DNA of 64,000 nt from Gracilimonas sp. (GTDB lineage: Bacteria > Bacteroidota > Rhodothermia > Balneolales > Balneolaceae): assembly GCF_014762685.1 (NCBI RefSeq), contig NZ_JABURM010000005.1, forward strand, positions 1,736,001-1,800,000, written 5' to 3'. Within the stretch, counting starts at the first letter, position 1. Each line of letters begins with the position of its first letter. The position numbers and the translations under genes are program-made. This document shows positions 46,837 through 55,202 of the stretch, one piece after another. Below the pieces are notes generated by a model. That model made no database searches and was not told the origin of the DNA. It was given only the letters and a program-made list of their open reading frames with translations.

Positions 46837-47643
46837 TTATTTGTTAAAGAGACTTTCTTTTTTGAAAAATTCAGGGTTAATAAGAGATGCAGCCTTTTCA
46901 TCCAGCACTAACTCAACTTTGGGATGTTTTTTCAGGAAAGTGATTGGACACTCGCCTGTAATTTTTTTGCTAAATAATTGTGAAATCGCTGAGGCTTTAG
47001 AAGCTCCCCAAGCCATACAAACAATTTTTTTTGCCTTTAATATAGTATTTATACCCATTGTAACAGCATATTTAGGTGTGTTGCTCAGCCCCCCAAATCT
47101 TTCCGACGTATCCAATCTTGTTCTATGATCCAATTGAACCAATCTTGTCTTGGAACTCAGTTCTGAACCCGGTTCATTAAATCCAATATGACCATTACTT
47201 CCTACTCCCAACAATTGAAGATCTATCCCCCCAAATTCCTCAATTTTATCTTCAAAATCCTTACAGTGAGCCGGGATATCATTACGATCAAGCATACCAT
47301 TAGGTATAAATATGTTAGCCAGGTTAATGTCTATATGCTTAAAAAGGTTTTCAATCATATAATAATGGTAGCTGTTTTCGTTCTTTGAATCGATTGGATA
47401 GTATTCATCTAAATTAAAAGTAATAACATTTTTAAAAGACAGTCCCTCTGTTATATGATAGGTTATCAATTTTTCATAAACTTTTTTTGGAGAACCCCCG
47501 GTAGCCAAACCAAGAACAGTTGGTTTCGAGTACAAATTATTACTCTCAACTTCTGACTTTATCAATTCAGAAATATAATCACTGCCTAAAGTTTTGTTCC
47601 TAAATACCTTAAAATGGATCCTCCCATTACTGAATTCTACCAT
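46837..47643 (-). CDS. nagB: Glucosamine-6-phosphate deaminase
   Basis: 268 residues, family length. Motifs GLATGGSPKKVYEKL (sugar phosphate), ITFNLDEYYPID with the catalytic Asp, and LGVGSNGHIGFNEPG with the catalytic His are all present. It converts glucosamine 6-phosphate to fructose 6-phosphate and ammonia. First gene of the locus; no nagA deacetylase is visible in the window, which fits deacetylation outside the cytoplasm by the PIG-L enzymes. Confidence 0.95.
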   Translation of the reverse strand: MVEFSNGRIHFKVFRNKTLGSDYISELIKSEVESNNLYSKPTVLGLATGGSPKKVYEKLITYHITEGLSFKNVITFNLDEYYPIDSKNENSYHYYMIENLFKHIDINLANIFIPNGMLDRNDIPAHCKDFEDKIEEFGGIDLQLLGVGSNGHIGFNEPGSELSSKTRLVQLDHRTRLDTSERFGGLSNTPKYAVTMGINTILKAKKIVCMAWGASKASAISQLFSKKITGECPITFLKKHPKVELVLDEKAASLINPEFFKKESLFNK

Positions 47644-47892
47644 GCTTTACTTTAGAAATAATCTAGTCTTATGCCATACTTTTTCATAAGACCGAACAAA
47701 ATTCCTATACCCCTAAAATTATTTGCTCAAATGGCAACTATTTAAACTGAGTGCACTCTCTACACAAAGAACAGATAAGCAAAGCAGTTGATAAATTTAA
47801 GCCCGGTTAATTTATAGCAAGTGTGTTTAATTCAGACTTAAAAAAGTCAAAAATATATCTTGGCAAATGAAATCAAATACTGATGCAAACAC

Positions 47893-49116
47893 TTAGGTGT
47901 TTTTTTCACGTAATTCAAAAATGTGTTTCATCATTTTCAGATAATGATCACTCATTGATATATCTCTTCTTTTCATCATAGACTTCATTACTTCTATCGC
48001 CTTTTCAAACCGGTAAAGCTCTTCACCTTCAGGACCTAGCCACGTAAAAGACTTAATAAATTTCGGAGATAAATAGTCAATAAAAACATTTGAGCTTACC
48101 CCACAAATTGTTCCAGTATTCAACATTGTGTTAATGGCTGTTTTAGAATGATCTGCCATGATAGTTCCTAAAAACTGTCTCCCGGTTTCAATTGGTTTCT
48201 TTGTTTCCCAGTCAATGACCTTAACGCTTTTATAGTCATTCTTTAAATTTGAAGTAATGGTATTCGCACCTAGATTTACCCATTGCCCAAAAATAGAATT
48301 CCCGCAAAAGCCATCATGAGCTTTATTGCTAAATGAATGAAAGATACTGCCAGACACTTCCCCCCCAACCTTGCATACCGGCCCAATAGTTGTACCCCCA
48401 TAAATCCTTGCACCCATTTTAACAGTAGCGCCTTTTCCTACTGCAATAGGACCACGCAAAATACTTCCGGCTTCAATTTCAGCTCCATCTTCAATAACTA
48501 TCGGGCCATTCTTCGCTATAAAAATGCACCCTGGTTCAATATGGACCTTATCTCCAATAAATATATTTTCTTCATAATGAACTACTGCTTCAACCCCCAA
48601 ACCGGTTTTAGATATGTTTTTCAACTTTGTTAAAGCAATATCAGCTTTAATTTGATCTGAATTTAGTTCAATAAGATCCCAAATATAATTTAGTGCCCAA
48701 ACATTTTTGAATTCTATCTTTTTCAAACCATCACTTTGAAAAACACCTTGGTGAAATAATTGAGATGAAGTTTCACCGTCAATAAGTGCAGCAACTACTT
48801 CTTTTTTATTAACTAATTTTTCATTCATTTTTAAATCAGAAATTGCAGAAACTAATTCAGCATTTGGTAAATACCTGGAATTCAGCCAAAGACAGGGTTC
48901 ATCATCCTGGTAAACCCCTTTATCAAATACACCCTCCATGTAGTCAGGAAGTAATCTGTAACTTTCATCAAGGCTTAATGTTTTTTCCCACTTTTCCCTT
49001 ATAGTATAAATCCCCACTCTGAGATCATCGAGTGGACGAGTTAGAGTGAGTGGGTGAAACCGTTTTGCTTTTTCATCGGAAAAGAAACAAATATGCGAGA
49101 CAATATCGGGTGTCAT
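47893..49116 (-). CDS. Bacteroidota-type GlmU-like protein (UDP-GlcNAc pyrophosphorylase/acetyltransferase family)
   Basis: 407 residues. The N-terminal third lacks the classic LAAGxGTRM nucleotidyltransferase motif and instead begins ICFFSDEKAKRFHPLTLTRPLDDLRVG, as in the alternative Bacteroidota GlmU family. The C-terminal 230 residues are a left-handed beta-helix of hexapeptide repeats (IGDKVHIEPGCIFIAKNGPI, GGTTIGPVCKVGGEV). It is probably the enzyme for UDP-GlcNAc formation; whether both activities are kept is uncertain. Divergent from glmS, 93 bp apart. Confidence 0.8.
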   Translation of the reverse strand: MTPDIVSHICFFSDEKAKRFHPLTLTRPLDDLRVGIYTIREKWEKTLSLDESYRLLPDYMEGVFDKGVYQDDEPCLWLNSRYLPNAELVSAISDLKMNEKLVNKKEVVAALIDGETSSQLFHQGVFQSDGLKKIEFKNVWALNYIWDLIELNSDQIKADIALTKLKNISKTGLGVEAVVHYEENIFIGDKVHIEPGCIFIAKNGPIVIEDGAEIEAGSILRGPIAVGKGATVKMGARIYGGTTIGPVCKVGGEVSGSIFHSFSNKAHDGFCGNSIFGQWVNLGANTITSNLKNDYKSVKVIDWETKKPIETGRQFLGTIMADHSKTAINTMLNTGTICGVSSNVFIDYLSPKFIKSFTWLGPEGEELYRFEKAIEVMKSMMKRRDISMSDHYLKMMKHIFELREKNT

Positions 49117-49209
49117 AATTTCTAAAATCGTGATCGTTATTCTATGTGTAAGACACTATATTTAAGGATTATCGCAACCAAAAAAAATTATTTAGTAAGA
49201 GTTTAAAAT

Positions 49210-51042
49210 ATGTGTGGAATTGTAGGGTATGTCGGTGATAAACAAGCTGGTAAAATTATAATAGATGGACTGAAACGATTAGAATACAGAGGTTATGATT
49301 CCGCAGGCCTTGCCATCATAAACAAACAATTAACCATAAAAAAGGGGAAAGGGAAAGTAGCCAATCTTGAGAAAATGGTCGGGAACGATCAAATGGGGAC
49401 AATTGGCATTGGGCATACTCGGTGGGCTACTCATGGCGAACCAAATGATATTAATTCTCATCCCCATACTATTGAAAGCGGAAAACTTGCGCTCGTTCAT
49501 AACGGGATTATTGAAAATTACAATACCTTAAAGAAAAAACTAATTGAGCAAGGGTACATTTTTTATTCTGAGACAGATACTGAAGTTCTTGGAAAACTTA
49601 TCGATAGTTTTCTTAAAAATGATTCCACTTCTTTGAAAAAAGCCATTCAGCTTGCTTTGCATCAAGTTCATGGCACCTATGGTATAGCCGTAGTTCATTC
49701 TGATTTCCCGGATCAAATTGTAGTGGCTAGAAAAGGATCCCCTCTTCTTCTTGGAGTTGGCGACGGTGAAATGCTTATTGCATCGGATGCTTCTGCTGTA
49801 GCAGCTTATACAGATAAAGTAGTGTATTTGGATGATGGAGAAATAGCCGTTATTACAAAGGATGGTTACACCGTAGAGTCCGCTGATCAAATTGAACTTT
49901 CTAAAGAGGTTCACGAATTGGCTCTCAGTTTAGATGAAATTGAGAAAGGAGGATTCGATCACTTTATGCTTAAAGAGATCTTCGAACAACCCAAATCTAT
50001 TTCTGACTGCTTACGTGGCCGTATAAATGCCGAAGAAGGAACGGTCACCCTTGGGGGAATTGAAAGCGTTATGGATAAGCTTGCAAATGCCAATCGAATT
50101 ATAATTGCTGCTTGCGGTACCAGCTGGCATTCAAGCCTGGTAGGAGAGTATTTGTTTGAATATCTCGCTAAAGTCCCTGTCGAAGTGGAATACGCATCCG
50201 AGTTTAGGTATAAAGAACCTCTGATTGGAGAAGATGATGTCATGATTGTGATTTCTCAAAGCGGAGAAACAGCAGATACACTTGCGGCACTTCGGGAAGC
50301 AAAAGCACGGGGAGCATTAGTACTTGGCGTCGTTAATGTAGTAGGTTCCACCATTGCACGGGAAACAGATGCCGGTGTATATATACATGCCGGACCTGAA
50401 ATTGGTGTAGCCTCTACCAAAGCATTTACCGCCCAGGTTACTGTATTGACCATGATGGCCATAAAACTTGGACTTTATAAGAAAACCCTTTCCAGTAAAG
50501 AGGCCAAAGAACTTATTGCCGCTTTATCTCAGATTCCTGATAAAATTGAAACAATCTTACAGAACACAGATCAAATAAAACATATTTCAGACCTGTTCTC
50601 CTATGCCCCTAATTTTCTATATTTAGGACGTTCTTATAGTTTTCCCGTTGCGCTTGAAGGTGCTTTAAAACTCAAAGAAATTTCATATATCCATGCCGAA
50701 GGTTATCCGGCAGCTGAAATGAAGCATGGCCCTATTGCCCTGATTGATGAAATGATGCCGGTTGTTGTAATAGCGGCAACCGATCATACCAATGATAAAA
50801 TGATTAGTAATATAGAAGAAGTCCGTGCCCGGAAAGGCCGGATCATTGCTATCACTACTGCCGAGAATACAGAGGTCGGAAATCTGGCTGAGTTTACTTC
50901 TATTGTTCCTGAAACGAAGGATGTTTTATCTCCACTTCTTACAGTTATTCCGCTTCAGCTATTGTCTTATTTCATAGCTGTAAACCGTGGATGCAATGTA
51001 GATCAGCCACGAAACCTGGCCAAAAGTGTGACTGTAGAATGA
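49210..51042 (+). CDS. glmS: Glutamine-fructose-6-phosphate aminotransferase (isomerising)
   Basis: 610 residues. Nucleophile Cys2 (MCGIVGYVGD), glutamine-binding GHTRWATHGEP, two SIS domains (ISQSGETADTLAALREAK; LGRSYSFPVALEGALKLKEISYIHAEGYPA) and the conserved C-terminus RGCNVDQPRNLAKSVTVE. It starts hexosamine synthesis. The product of its reaction is the substrate of NagB encoded nearby, so the two must be oppositely regulated. No glmS ribozyme was recognised upstream. Confidence 0.97.
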   Translation: MCGIVGYVGDKQAGKIIIDGLKRLEYRGYDSAGLAIINKQLTIKKGKGKVANLEKMVGNDQMGTIGIGHTRWATHGEPNDINSHPHTIESGKLALVHNGIIENYNTLKKKLIEQGYIFYSETDTEVLGKLIDSFLKNDSTSLKKAIQLALHQVHGTYGIAVVHSDFPDQIVVARKGSPLLLGVGDGEMLIASDASAVAAYTDKVVYLDDGEIAVITKDGYTVESADQIELSKEVHELALSLDEIEKGGFDHFMLKEIFEQPKSISDCLRGRINAEEGTVTLGGIESVMDKLANANRIIIAACGTSWHSSLVGEYLFEYLAKVPVEVEYASEFRYKEPLIGEDDVMIVISQSGETADTLAALREAKARGALVLGVVNVVGSTIARETDAGVYIHAGPEIGVASTKAFTAQVTVLTMMAIKLGLYKKTLSSKEAKELIAALSQIPDKIETILQNTDQIKHISDLFSYAPNFLYLGRSYSFPVALEGALKLKEISYIHAEGYPAAEMKHGPIALIDEMMPVVVIAATDHTNDKMISNIEEVRARKGRIIAITTAENTEVGNLAEFTSIVPETKDVLSPLLTVIPLQLLSYFIAVNRGCNVDQPRNLAKSVTVE

Positions 51043-51467
51043 TTTGAATGTGGATAAATTTGAAGAAACTTTCCTCGAATATTTAAAAAATATTCATTCA
51101 AACTTCACAGAAAGGATTTTACATTAAATTATCATAATATTTTTATGTGGATAACTTGATTTTTATAAAAAAAATGCGTTCAATTCCTGTCCTCTCGGAT
51201 TAGTATCATAAATCAATCGAAATGAGAAATTGGAAGGCATTTATTTTTAAAGTTGTCGTACTTGTATTGGTGGGCATTGTAATTTTTACAGGCTGATCTT
51301 ATTCCTGCACATACAATTTATGCATCGCTTATCGAAGCGCGACCTTTCTGTGTTTAATTTTTCCTTTATACTTTAACTTCTTTTAATTGCTTTGTGCTCT
51401 TTTATATTCTCAAGACTTGCTAAATTCCAAATGAAATTCTGAGATTCAATTAACAAACGATCTGATA
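51043..51467. other. AT-rich stretch with two DnaA boxes, origin or DnaA-binding candidate
   Basis: The stretch holds TGTGGATAA (complement of the perfect DnaA box TTATCCACA) at 51049-51057 and 51146-51154, the only perfect copies I found in the window. Between them DNA is strongly AT-rich, with a palindrome GAATATTT-AAA-AAATATTC at 51077-51095. A 24-codon frame lies at 51222-51296; nothing else coding was seen. Genes to the left run mostly leftward from here. Confidence 0.45.
51222..51296 (+). CDS. Possible 24-residue single-helix membrane peptide
   Basis: The frame reads MRNWKAFIFK, then a run of Val/Leu/Ile/Gly, and stops after FTG. A positively charged start followed by a hydrophobic helix looks like a small membrane peptide or a clipped lipoprotein signal. 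Only the composition supports it; there is no homology evidence and no ribosome binding site. Confidence 0.3.
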   Translation: MRNWKAFIFKVVVLVLVGIVIFTG

Positions 51468-51815
51468 ATGGGGAAAATAAATTTAAATTATTTAGAAAGC
51501 ATGACGGATGGGGATAATGAAGTCATGATCGAAATGATTCAATTGCTAATAGAAGAAACCCCCAAACATCTGGATAGTATTAAAAAGGCTCAGGACGAGA
51601 AAAATTGGATGCAACTTAGATCTGAAGCCCATAAAATTAAGCCCATGATGCTTTATGTTGGGCTTGATGATTTGAATGAAGCCTGTCAGCAACTAGAAGA
51701 GAATGCAAAAAATGGGGAGGATTCTGAAGCTAATTCGGAGTTAATAGAAAAGCTTGAAAATGGGTTTGATGAAGTAGTGGACGATTTAAAAGCAAAGATA
51801 GCCGAACTAAGTTAA
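51468..51815 (+). CDS. Stand-alone histidine phosphotransfer (Hpt) protein
   Basis: 115 residues, all-helical. The phosphorylatable His is in RSEAHKIKPMMLYVGL (about 55), within the Hpt signature. Such proteins pass phosphate between hybrid kinases and response regulators. No kinase or regulator gene is adjacent. The last nine bases overlap the end of the convergent GNAT gene. Confidence 0.85.
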   Translation: MGKINLNYLESMTDGDNEVMIEMIQLLIEETPKHLDSIKKAQDEKNWMQLRSEAHKIKPMMLYVGLDDLNEACQQLEENAKNGEDSEANSELIEKLENGFDEVVDDLKAKIAELS

Positions 51816-52238
51816 CGTCATTTGCAGGTGATCGATATCGTCTACCGAATACACCTCTCCTTCTTCCTTAAAACCTAATTGATTATAATACGCTTTGAGA
51901 GCTGCCTGAGCTTCAATACGTATTGGCACACCTCTACACAGCTCTATACCTTTTTTGACAAGTTTAGCCCCTAATCCTGTTCCCCTGAAATTCTTTGAGA
52001 CTACAATCCTGCCTAAACTCGCTTCCCCCTCATATTTTAAACCGGGTTCAAATACTCTCAAATAAGCTGCCAATTTATCCCCTTCATAAAAAAGAAGATG
52101 ATTCGCTGTATCATCATAACCGTCTATATCTTCATAAAAACAGTTTTGTTCAATAATAAAAACCTGTTGGCGCAGTCTGAATACATCCTCCAGCTGTTTT
52201 GAACTTAGCTCTTTAAAAGTTTTATAAATTATATCCAT
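51807..52238 (-). CDS. ElaA-like GNAT acetyltransferase
   Basis: 143 residues. N-terminal FRLRQQVFIIEQNCFYEDIDGYD is typical of the ElaA subgroup, and the acetyl-CoA motif is RIVVSKNFRGTGLGAKLVKKGIEL (about 82-105). Substrate unknown. Converges on the Hpt gene with a 9-bp overlap of coding ends. Confidence 0.85.
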   Translation of the reverse strand: MDIIYKTFKELSSKQLEDVFRLRQQVFIIEQNCFYEDIDGYDDTANHLLFYEGDKLAAYLRVFEPGLKYEGEASLGRIVVSKNFRGTGLGAKLVKKGIELCRGVPIRIEAQAALKAYYNQLGFKEEGEVYSVDDIDHLQMTLT

Positions 52239-52315
52239 AAAGATTTAACTATAATTGCAACCATTTTTCATTCTACTTCGTAAAGGAAACCCACTGTTAA
52301 TAAAATACTGAAATT

Positions 52316-52645
52316 ATGATTTGGGCTTGGCTATTAAATAGCATTTCTGTTTACGCAACTGCAAATTTACTGAAAGGCGTGGAAATCAAAAACTTTTGGA
52401 GCGCTGTTTTTGTAGCAGCCCTATTGGCATTAATCAATATATTTGTAAAACCCATTCTATTGATTTTGAGCCTTCCCATCACCATTATAACATTTGGGTT
52501 ATTTGTGTGGGTTATTAATGCAGCCCTTATTATGTTGGTAGATGCTTTAATAGAAGGCTTCAAGGTAAAAAACTTTGGCTGGGCCCTTCTCTTCGGGATG
52601 GTGATGTCAATAATAAGCTGGGTGCTCTTTAACCTTTTTGGATAA
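52316..52645 (+). CDS. Phage-holin-family (superfamily IV) four-helix membrane protein
   Basis: 109 residues with about four membrane segments (WLLNSISVYATANLL; FVAALLALINIFV; ILLILSLPITIITFGLFVWVINAALIMLV; WALLFGMVMSIISWVLFNLF). It matches the chromosomal YvlD-like family that shares a fold with mycobacterial phage holins; no phage genes surround it. Function unknown, perhaps envelope stress. Followed by a strong terminator. Confidence 0.8.
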   Translation: MIWAWLLNSISVYATANLLKGVEIKNFWSAVFVAALLALINIFVKPILLILSLPITIITFGLFVWVINAALIMLVDALIEGFKVKNFGWALLFGMVMSIISWVLFNLFG

Positions 52646-52665
52646 GAAATTTTTTTAAATAAAAT

Positions 52666-52692
52666 AAAAGGCTGCTTTTTACGCAGCCTTTT
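52666..52692. terminator. Bidirectional intrinsic terminator
   Basis: Perfect 10-bp stem AAAAGGCTGC / GCAGCCTTTT with a seven-base loop and T tracts in both directions, between the holin-like gene and the convergent isocitrate dehydrogenase gene. Confidence 0.9.
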
Positions 52693-52712
52693 TTATTTCT
52701 ATAAATTATTAT

Positions 52713-53723
52713 TCAAATATTATCGCAAACAGCTTGAGTAAATGTAGAAGTTGTACCTTCCCCGCCAATATCCGGAGTGCAGTATACTTTTTTCTCAACC
52801 AGTGTTTTGTAAATTGCCTTTCGAATATTTTCAGCTATTTTTTTCTGATCAATATGTTCCAACATCATTAAAGCTGAAAATAGAAGGGCCATTGGATTGG
52901 CAACATTTTTTCCAACAATGTCTGGTGCTGAACCATGTACTGCTTCAAACATAGCTGCATCATCTCCAATATTAGCTGCCCCAGTCACGCCAAGCCCGCC
53001 GACAAGTCCTGATGCTAAATCAGAAAGTATATCTCCAAACAGATTGGTGGTCACGACTACATCAAACTGCTGTGGCCTAAGTACCATCTGCATAGCCATA
53101 TTATCTACAATCAAATCCTGAAACTCAATACCAGGATAGTCTTTAGCCACTTTTTTACCAACTTCCAAAAATAAGCCAGTAGTCAATTTCAAAATATTTG
53201 CTTTATGAATAAGGGTAACTTTCTTGCGTTCATTTTTTACAGCATACTCAAAAGCAGCTCGGATAATTTTCCTACTGGCTTCTTCGGTAACAACTGCAAT
53301 ACTTTCAGCATGCTTTATCCCATCCTCTTCTTCTATCCAATGTTCTTTGCCAATGTATAGTCCCTGTGTATTTTCACGGAAAATCACCATGTCTACTCCT
53401 CGGAATGGAGTATCAATACTTGGCAGTGTACGAGCAGGACGAATATTACTGTACAGATTAAATTTTTGGCGAAGTGCCACATTCACGGATCTGAATCCGG
53501 AACCAACCGGAGTTGTAAGCGGTCCTTTTAGTACGATGCGATGTTCTTCAATAGCTTCAACCGTTTCATCAGGCAGAGGATTTTCTGTTTCCTCGTAGGC
53601 TTTCAGGCCAGCAGATTTCTCGACCCAATTTATTTCAGCTCCGGCTTTTTCTAAAATGGTTGTCACAGAATTTGTGATTTCGGATCCGATTCCATCTCCG
53701 GGAATTAAAACGACATTTCTCAT
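52713..53723 (-). CDS. NAD-type isocitrate dehydrogenase (isocitrate/isopropylmalate family)
   Basis: 336 residues. The N-terminal IPGDGIGSEI, the substrate loop GSGFRSVNVALRQKFNLYSNIRP and FRENTQGLYIGKEHW, and the metal/nucleotide region NLFGDILSDLASGL and EAVHGSAPDIVGKNVANPMA are present. The substrate loop S-x-N-x-x-L-R and the ENT(Q/E)GLY motif fit isocitrate rather than isopropylmalate. Oxidative decarboxylation in the TCA cycle. Closed by the terminator at 52666-52692. Confidence 0.88.
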   Translation of the reverse strand: MRNVVLIPGDGIGSEITNSVTTILEKAGAEINWVEKSAGLKAYEETENPLPDETVEAIEEHRIVLKGPLTTPVGSGFRSVNVALRQKFNLYSNIRPARTLPSIDTPFRGVDMVIFRENTQGLYIGKEHWIEEEDGIKHAESIAVVTEEASRKIIRAAFEYAVKNERKKVTLIHKANILKLTTGLFLEVGKKVAKDYPGIEFQDLIVDNMAMQMVLRPQQFDVVVTTNLFGDILSDLASGLVGGLGVTGAANIGDDAAMFEAVHGSAPDIVGKNVANPMALLFSALMMLEHIDQKKIAENIRKAIYKTLVEKKVYCTPDIGGEGTTSTFTQAVCDNI

Positions 53724-54074
53724 TCAAAAAGGGATTTATTTCTTCAAAATTTTAGGAGTGCAAATATATTGATTTAAAAGTCCAAATGTGAATATGAACG
53801 AGAGTATTATCAGACTCTAAAACTTTTACTCTCTAACCAAGTCAGACCTGCCTGTTCCGGGCAACGAATTTGTTGGTTTAGCATGCAATCAAAAATAAGC
53901 TGAAGGTAATGGCGAAATTGCTTTTATTAATACTAATAATGCAAGAAAGAAGTTAATGTATGAGATTGGCTTTAGAGCTTAATCATTTATTCGGAATAAT
54001 TTTTAAGCAAAACAAAATGATTTCTTAACAATAAGCGTTATAAAGCGTAGATCAGGAAAAAATACTCAAAGCCT
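53724..54074. other. 351-bp intergenic region with no recognised feature
   Basis: It is the common upstream region of the divergent isocitrate dehydrogenase and DUF3253 genes. A 15-codon hydrophobic frame near 53911 is too weak to call. No terminator or repeat was seen; promoters for both genes must lie here, but I cannot place them. Confidence 0.5.
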
Positions 54075-54095
54075 ATGATAAACCGAGATGAACCT

Positions 54096-54356
54096 ATGGA
54101 GAAATCTAAAAAAGAGATTAGAAGTCGAATTTTATCATTTACTAAACAAAGAAGTCCTGAAAAATCTGTAAGCCCTTCTGAGGTAGCTCGTGATTTGTTT
54201 TCCAATATATGGAAAGATCATCTTGATGAAGTACGTACGATGGCCGGTGAATTGCAAAGTGAGCATTTAATTAGCGTGAGTCAGAAGAGTAAAGATGTTC
54301 GAATCGATGAGGCTAAAGGGCCGATACGCTTATCTCTGATGAAATCTGATAAGTAG
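54096..54356 (+). CDS. DUF3253 protein
   Basis: 86 residues from ATG 54096; an in-frame ATG at 54075 adds seven. The pattern SVSPSEVARDLFSNIWKDHL, VRTMAGELQSEHLISVSQKS and the closing AKGPIRLSL matches DUF3253, a small winged-helix-like family of unknown role. It is a single gene. Confidence 0.8.
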   Translation: MEKSKKEIRSRILSFTKQRSPEKSVSPSEVARDLFSNIWKDHLDEVRTMAGELQSEHLISVSQKSKDVRIDEAKGPIRLSLMKSDK

Positions 54357-54431
54357 AAATATATGCCGGGCTTTTAGTTTTTGAGCTTCCCCGGATTTCC
54401 ATGAAAGATGACAGCAAGAAAAATCTATTTT

Positions 54432-55151
54432 TTAAATCCTGTTCCAGACCCACTCGGGGATACATTTAACAACCCATGCCAACAAACGCCAGCGCTTCGT
54501 TACATATAAATAGTTCTTCTTTTTGCTAATCCCCTTCACCATTTGTTTCGCTGCTTTCTCTACCGGAGCCACCCAAAACATCCCTTTGCTGCGCGCTGTC
54601 ATTTCCGTCCAAATATACCCTGCCCTTATTTCTGTTATGCTGATGTCTGAAGATACTCGTTTTGCTTTTTGACGATAACTCACCATATAATTTGAAATAA
54701 AATGCTTCGTAGCAGTATAGGCTGCCGCGCGATGTGAAGCTAATAATGAAGCCATTGAGGACATACCAACAATATGTCCTTCATCCTTTTTCCTAAAATA
54801 TTCAAAGGCAAAATGACAGCCATGGGCAAAGGCTAATGCATTTACTTCAATCAATTTAGATTCTGCCCTCCAGGGTGGTAACATTTGTAAACGTCCAATG
54901 CCTGCATTCAGAATCATAATATCCATCCCCCCCATTTCATCAATCAATTCCTGATACACAATTTCAGCTTTCTCATGATCAGTGACATCCAAAGTTCTTA
55001 CATATGCAAGATCCCCGATTTCAAATTTCAGCTTTTTCAGTCGCTCAGTTCTTCGTCCAATTAACCCGACTTTGTTCCCCTTTTCGGAGTATTGAAGAGC
55101 GAGCTCCCTTCCTATACCTGAAGTAGCTCCGGTAATGATGACGTTTTTCAT
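54432..55151 (-). CDS. Short-chain dehydrogenase/reductase
   Basis: 239 residues from ATG 55151; eight extra residues upstream would precede the nucleotide-binding strand and are unlikely. Cofactor motif ITGATSGIGREL (5-16), NAG motif ILNAGIGR, catalytic Ser in GMSSMAS and Tyr/Lys in YTATKHF are present. The Arg-rich loop after beta-2 (GRRTERLKK) suggests NADP. Substrate unknown. The C-terminal LLAWVVKCIPEWVW is hydrophobic and may touch the membrane. Confidence 0.9.
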   Translation of the reverse strand: MKNVIITGATSGIGRELALQYSEKGNKVGLIGRRTERLKKLKFEIGDLAYVRTLDVTDHEKAEIVYQELIDEMGGMDIMILNAGIGRLQMLPPWRAESKLIEVNALAFAHGCHFAFEYFRKKDEGHIVGMSSMASLLASHRAAAYTATKHFISNYMVSYRQKAKRVSSDISITEIRAGYIWTEMTARSKGMFWVAPVEKAAKQMVKGISKKKNYLYVTKRWRLLAWVVKCIPEWVWNRI

Positions 55152-55202
55152 AAGACTGCTGATATTGGGTTTCAATTAATCTTTGAAATCCATCACCTAA
55201 AA

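Noticed and set aside
47883-47905. Hairpin AAACAC-TTAG-GTGTTT with T run at the end of the GlmU-type gene
   Set aside because: Only six weak pairs, and the T run points against the direction of the gene.
49117-49209. glmS ribozyme or other riboswitch before glmS
   Set aside because: The 93-bp interval is too short and shows no ribozyme core.
52316-52645. Prophage remnant because of the holin-like protein
   Set aside because: The family is widespread as a chromosomal membrane protein and no phage genes surround it.
53911-53958. 15-codon hydrophobic frame MAKLLLLILIMQERS
   Set aside because: Too short, no conserved neighbour or start signal; expected by chance in AT-rich DNA.
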